Assembly: GCF_006088715.1 (NCBI RefSeq)
Contig: NZ_CP030771.1
Coordinates: forward strand, 2,666,001-2,730,000
Source: Streptomyces sp. YIM 121038
GTDB lineage: Bacteria; Actinomycetota; Actinomycetes; Streptomycetales; Streptomycetaceae
DNA length: 64,000 nt
Direction of reading: 5' to 3'
Under the pieces are notes generated by a model. That model was not told the origin of the DNA. It made no database searches and was given only the letters and a program-made list of their open reading frames with translations. The stretch's first letter is position 1. Every line of letters starts with the position of its first letter. This document shows positions 61,189-64,000 of this stretch, piece by piece. The position numbers were made by a program, and so were the translations under genes.

Positions 61189-62619
61189 TCAGCGGGAGGC
61201 CTCGCCGATGTGGTGGACGCGGACCAGGTTCGTGGAGCCGGAGACTCCGGGCGGGGAGCCCGCCGTGATGATGACCGTGTCGCCCGGCCGGCAGCGGCCG
61301 ATCTTGAGGAGGTGCTCGTCGACCTGGGCGACCATCGCGTCGGTGGAGTCGACGTGCGGGCCGAGGAAGGTCTCCACGCCCCAGGTGAGGTTGAGCTGGG
61401 AGCGGGTGGCCCGGTCGGGGGTGAAGGCCAGGAGGGGGATCGGGGAGCGGTAGCGGGAGAGGCGCTTGACGGTGTCGCCGGACTGGGTGAAGGCGACGAG
61501 GAACTTGGCGCCGAGGAAGTCGCCCATTTCGGCGGCGGCGCGGGCGACGGCGCCGCCCTGGGTGCGGGGCTTGTTGCGTTCGGTGAGGGGCGGGAGGCCC
61601 TTGGCGAGGATGTCTTCCTCGGCGGCTTCGACGATGCGGGCCATGGTGCGGACGGTCTCGATGGGGTATTTGCCGACGCTGGTCTCGCCGGAGAGCATGA
61701 CGGCGTCGGTGCCGTCGATGACGGCGTTGGCGACGTCGCTGGCTTCGGCGCGGGTGGGCCGGGAGTTGTCGATCATCGAGTCGAGCATCTGGGTGGCGAC
61801 GATGACGGGCTTGGCGTTGCGCTTGGCGAGTTTGACGGCGCGCTTCTGGACGATGGGGACCTGTTCCAGGGGCATTTCGACGCCGAGGTCGCCGCGGGCG
61901 ACCATGATGCCGTCGAAGGCGGCGACGATGTCGTCGATGGCGTCGACGGCCTGGGGCTTTTCGACCTTGGCGATGACGGGGAGGCGGCGGTTCTCCTCGT
62001 CCATGATGCGGTGGACGTCGTCGATGTCGCGGCCGCTGCGGACGAAGGAGAGGGCGATGACGTCGAAGCCGGTGCGCAGCGCCCAGCGGAGGTCGGCTTC
62101 GTCCTTGTCGGAGAGGGCGGGGACGGAGACGGCGACGCCGGGGAGGTTGAGGCCCTTGTTGTCGGAGACCATGCCGCCTTCGATGACGGTGGTGGTGACG
62201 CGGGGGCCGTCGACGGCGGTGACTTCGAGGGTGACTTTGCCGTCGTCGACGAGGATGCGTTCGCCGGTGGTGACGTCGTCGGCGAGGCCGGTGTAGGTGG
62301 TGCCGCAGATGTGGCGGTCGCCGGGGACGTCGGGTTCGACGGTGATGGTGAACTCGTCGCCGCGTTCGAGGAGTACGGGGCCTTCGGTGAAGCGGCCGAG
62401 GCGGATCTTCGGGCCTTGAAGGTCGGCGAGGATGCCGACGCTGCGGCCGGTCTCGTCGGCGGCCTTGCGCACGCGCTGGTAGCGGTCCTCGTGGTCGGCG
62501 TAGCTGCCGTGGCTGAGGTTGAAGCGTGCCACGTCCATTCCGGCTTCGACCAGGGCCTTGATCTGGTCGTAGGTGTCGGTGGCGGGTCCCAGGGTGCAAA
62601 CGATTTTCGCTCGGCGCAT
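61189..62619 (-). CDS. pyk: Pyruvate kinase
   Basis: A 476-aa enzyme from ATG 62619. It has MRRAKIVCTLGPATDTYDQI, the phosphate-binding VARFNLSHGSYADHE, the active-site IIAKVEKPQAVDAIDDIV region (here VIAKVEKPQ), IMVARGDLGVEMPLEQVPIV and VMLSGETSVGKYP. It makes ATP and pyruvate from phosphoenolpyruvate. Its tetramer-forming C-domain (SPIPLLAFTPDRATRSQLNL) is complete. The upstream region holds two CAAC-N-GTTG palindromes. It converges with the LAGLIDADG gene, 13 bp apart. Confidence 0.95.
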   Translation of the reverse strand: MRRAKIVCTLGPATDTYDQIKALVEAGMDVARFNLSHGSYADHEDRYQRVRKAADETGRSVGILADLQGPKIRLGRFTEGPVLLERGDEFTITVEPDVPGDRHICGTTYTGLADDVTTGERILVDDGKVTLEVTAVDGPRVTTTVIEGGMVSDNKGLNLPGVAVSVPALSDKDEADLRWALRTGFDVIALSFVRSGRDIDDVHRIMDEENRRLPVIAKVEKPQAVDAIDDIVAAFDGIMVARGDLGVEMPLEQVPIVQKRAVKLAKRNAKPVIVATQMLDSMIDNSRPTRAEASDVANAVIDGTDAVMLSGETSVGKYPIETVRTMARIVEAAEEDILAKGLPPLTERNKPRTQGGAVARAAAEMGDFLGAKFLVAFTQSGDTVKRLSRYRSPIPLLAFTPDRATRSQLNLTWGVETFLGPHVDSTDAMVAQVDEHLLKIGRCRPGDTVIITAGSPPGVSGSTNLVRVHHIGEASR

Positions 62620-62676
62620 GTCTTCGACAGTAGGCCTTACTGGTCGGTAGAGGATTGGTTGGGCGTGACTACTCAA

Positions 62677-62710
62677 CAACCGTTGGGTGAAAGGCTCTTG
62701 ACAACTGTTG
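62677..62710. promoter_or_regulatory. Pair of CAAC-N-GTTG palindromes upstream of pyk
   Basis: CAAC-C-GTTG (62677-62685) and CAAC-T-GTTG (62702-62710), centres 25 bp apart, lie 60-90 bp before the pyk start. This spacing fits a dimer-of-dimers operator controlling glycolysis; the regulator is not identified. Confidence 0.6.
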
Positions 62711-62793
62711 AAGTGTGCGCGGGCACGCTCTGATGAGCATGTTCAAGGGTCGATGGGGTGGTGTGTGATGACGGGGGCGGGTGGTGCGGTGGC

Positions 62794-63498
62794 TCACAGT
62801 CGTGGGGGGTTCATGGTGAAGCGTGCGTTGACTTGGGCGTAGACGGACTGGCGTTGGGGTTCGAGGTCGAGTGCGGGGGCGGCTTCGGGGCCGCCGGCGA
62901 AGGCGGCGCGGGCCATTCCGGGGGGTGCGGGGTAGGCGTAGTCGGGGGTGTGGTCGGCGCCGATGTCGGCGAGTTCGACGAGGGCGTCGAGGGTGGTGCC
63001 GAGGGCTTCGGCGTATTCGCGGGCGCGTTGGACGGCTTCTTTGACGGCTTGTTGGCGGGCGGTGCGGTGGGCGGGTGAGGTGGGGCGCAGGGACCAGTAG
63101 GGGCCGTCGACGTGGGTGAGGTCGAGGTCGGCGATGCGGGTGGTGAGTTCGCCGAGTGCGGTGAAGTCGGTGAGTTCGGCGCTGATGTGGACGCGGCCGT
63201 GGTAGGTGCGGACGCGTTCTCCTTTGCCGCGTTTGGTGAGTTCGGGGGTGATGGAGAAGGCGCCTGTTTCGATGCGCTCGACGGCTTCGCCGTAGGTTTT
63301 GATGAGGGTGATGACGTCGGTGTTGCGGCGGGTGAGGTGGGTGAGGGCGTCGCGGCGGTCGGTGCCTCGGGCGTTGACGGTGATGCCGATGCGGGCGATT
63401 TCGGGGTCGACTTCGAGGCGGGCTTCGCCGCGGACCGCTACGCGGGGGGCGTCGGGGGTGCCGTAGGGGGTGGTGGGTGTCTGTTCGTGGGTGGTCAT
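62794..63498 (-). CDS. SIMPL domain protein
   Basis: A 234-aa protein from ATG 63498. The SIMPL/DUF541 pattern is visible: VAVRGEARLEVDPEIARIGI near the start, TDVITLIKTYGEAVERIETG, YHGRVHISAELTDFTALGEL, then KEAVQRAREYAEALGTTLDA. No signal peptide is present, unlike many members, so it is cytoplasmic here. The family forms beta-rich oligomers of unknown function. It is divergent from the phosphatase gene at 63643. Confidence 0.85.
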   Translation of the reverse strand: MTTHEQTPTTPYGTPDAPRVAVRGEARLEVDPEIARIGITVNARGTDRRDALTHLTRRNTDVITLIKTYGEAVERIETGAFSITPELTKRGKGERVRTYHGRVHISAELTDFTALGELTTRIADLDLTHVDGPYWSLRPTSPAHRTARQQAVKEAVQRAREYAEALGTTLDALVELADIGADHTPDYAYPAPPGMARAAFAGGPEAAPALDLEPQRQSVYAQVNARFTMNPPRL

Positions 63499-63642
63499 GG
63501 GTTCCACTGTGGCACCGGGGCGGGGTTCGGGGTGGTCATCGGATCGAAACCTCGTGGGGGTGTTGTCGTGGGGGGCTTCTGGGCCAGAATCTACGCGCGT
63601 CGTCAGGGCGTGTGGATCATGAGGGTTCGTGAGGGAGTTTCG

Positions 63643-64000
63643 ATGCCGCTCGACAGAAGGTCGTTCCTGGGTAGTTCCGCCGCCGCGGGTGCGGGGGTGG
63701 CGCTCGTGGGTCCTGCGGCGTCCGCCGGGGCGGCGCCCGCGGCGCGGCCGGGCAAGGGGCCGGGGCGGTATTCGTTCACGGTGATGGGGACGACGGATCT
63801 GCACGGGAACGTCTTCAACTGGGATTACTTCACGGACCGGGAGTTCGACGACAAGAACCACAACGATGTGGGTCTGGCGAAGGTCTCGACGTTGGTGTCG
63901 CGGGTGCGTGCGGAGAAGGGGCGTCGCAATACGCTGCTGATCGACGCGGGTGACACGATTCAGGGTACGCAGTTGGCGTACTACTACGCGAAGGTGGATC
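63643..64000 (+). CDS. Tat-exported 5'-nucleotidase-type metallophosphatase (partial)
   Basis: The N-terminal 119 residues are visible; the rest lies beyond the window. It starts MPLDRRSFLGSSAAAGAGVA with a twin-arginine motif (RRSFLG), so it is exported folded. The first metal-binding blocks are present: TDLHGNVFNWDYF and IDAGDTIQGTQL. These fit the 5'-nucleotidase/2',3'-cyclic phosphodiesterase family that scavenges nucleotides outside the cell. GAGGGAG precedes the ATG. Confidence 0.88.
   Translation, partial: MPLDRRSFLGSSAAAGAGVALVGPAASAGAAPAARPGKGPGRYSFTVMGTTDLHGNVFNWDYFTDREFDDKNHNDVGLAKVSTLVSRVRAEKGRRNTLLIDAGDTIQGTQLAYYYAKVD

Noticed and set aside
59400..61200. Replication origin suggested by the skew switch
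   Set aside because: No dnaA, dnaN or clustered DnaA boxes are seen; skew here may be a local compositional effect.

Overview
The window is very GC-rich, uses GTG and TTG starts freely, and carries Streptomyces-type gene families (DUF397/XRE/DUF574 regulator cassettes, SPW_0924 family, BldA-type TTA codon, ANTAR regulator PdtaR, rpsA/polA/liv/pyk block). It reads as an internal, mostly core segment of a Streptomyces chromosome. No insertion sequence, prophage, CRISPR array or biosynthetic gene cluster is visible.

Layout. 1-8.3 kb: MHYT membrane sensor (cut by the window edge), secreted glycerophosphodiesterase, DNA alkyl-repair methyltransferase, MFS exporter, cupin protein, a translationally coupled psuG plus PfkB sugar kinase pair (probable pseudouridine breakdown), CorA-type transporter and a CBS protein. 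8.5-12.4 kb: uridine-kinase-like protein, DUF2293, DUF1772 and a solo glutamate synthase small subunit. 12.5-16.4 kb: a regulatory cassette (DUF574 methyltransferase, DUF397, XRE regulator, divergent HATPase with an early TTA codon, 151-aa and 71-aa unknowns). 16.5-31.9 kb: DUF899, cytochrome P450, MTA/SAH deaminase-like amidohydrolase, nuclease-like EEP protein, PI-PLC, DUF3574, a small protein with a RHIM-like C-terminus, a metallophosphatase/MFS/TolB-like operon, RidA, GNAT, GH6 cellulase, and an M20 peptidase coupled to a YfcC transporter.

31.9-50 kb: S4 protein, acyltransferase-like protein, small membrane and TPR proteins, coaE, PAC2, orphan VapB-like protein, beta-helix lyase, rpsA with a clear promoter and a very strong terminator, a methyltransferase, hrpB, DUF3068 with SPW_0924, a lytic transglycosylase with a long C-terminal extension, and polA. 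49.9-64 kb: molybdopterin oxidoreductase, PaaI thioesterase, the five-gene branched-chain amino acid ABC operon livKHMGF, pdtaR, tRNA-Leu(CAA) followed by a LAGLIDADG/HTH gene, pyruvate kinase, a SIMPL protein and the start of a Tat-exported 5'-nucleotidase-type phosphatase.

Most unusual signals: the RHIM-like amyloid-type motif (22.9-23.3 kb), the LAGLIDADG gene beside tRNA-Leu, the TTA codon in the regulatory cassette, several short tandem repeats sitting on or just after stop codons, two families of interspersed intergenic repeats (six copies), and a compositional strand switch near 59-61 kb. All functional calls come from reading motifs by eye; no database search was run.
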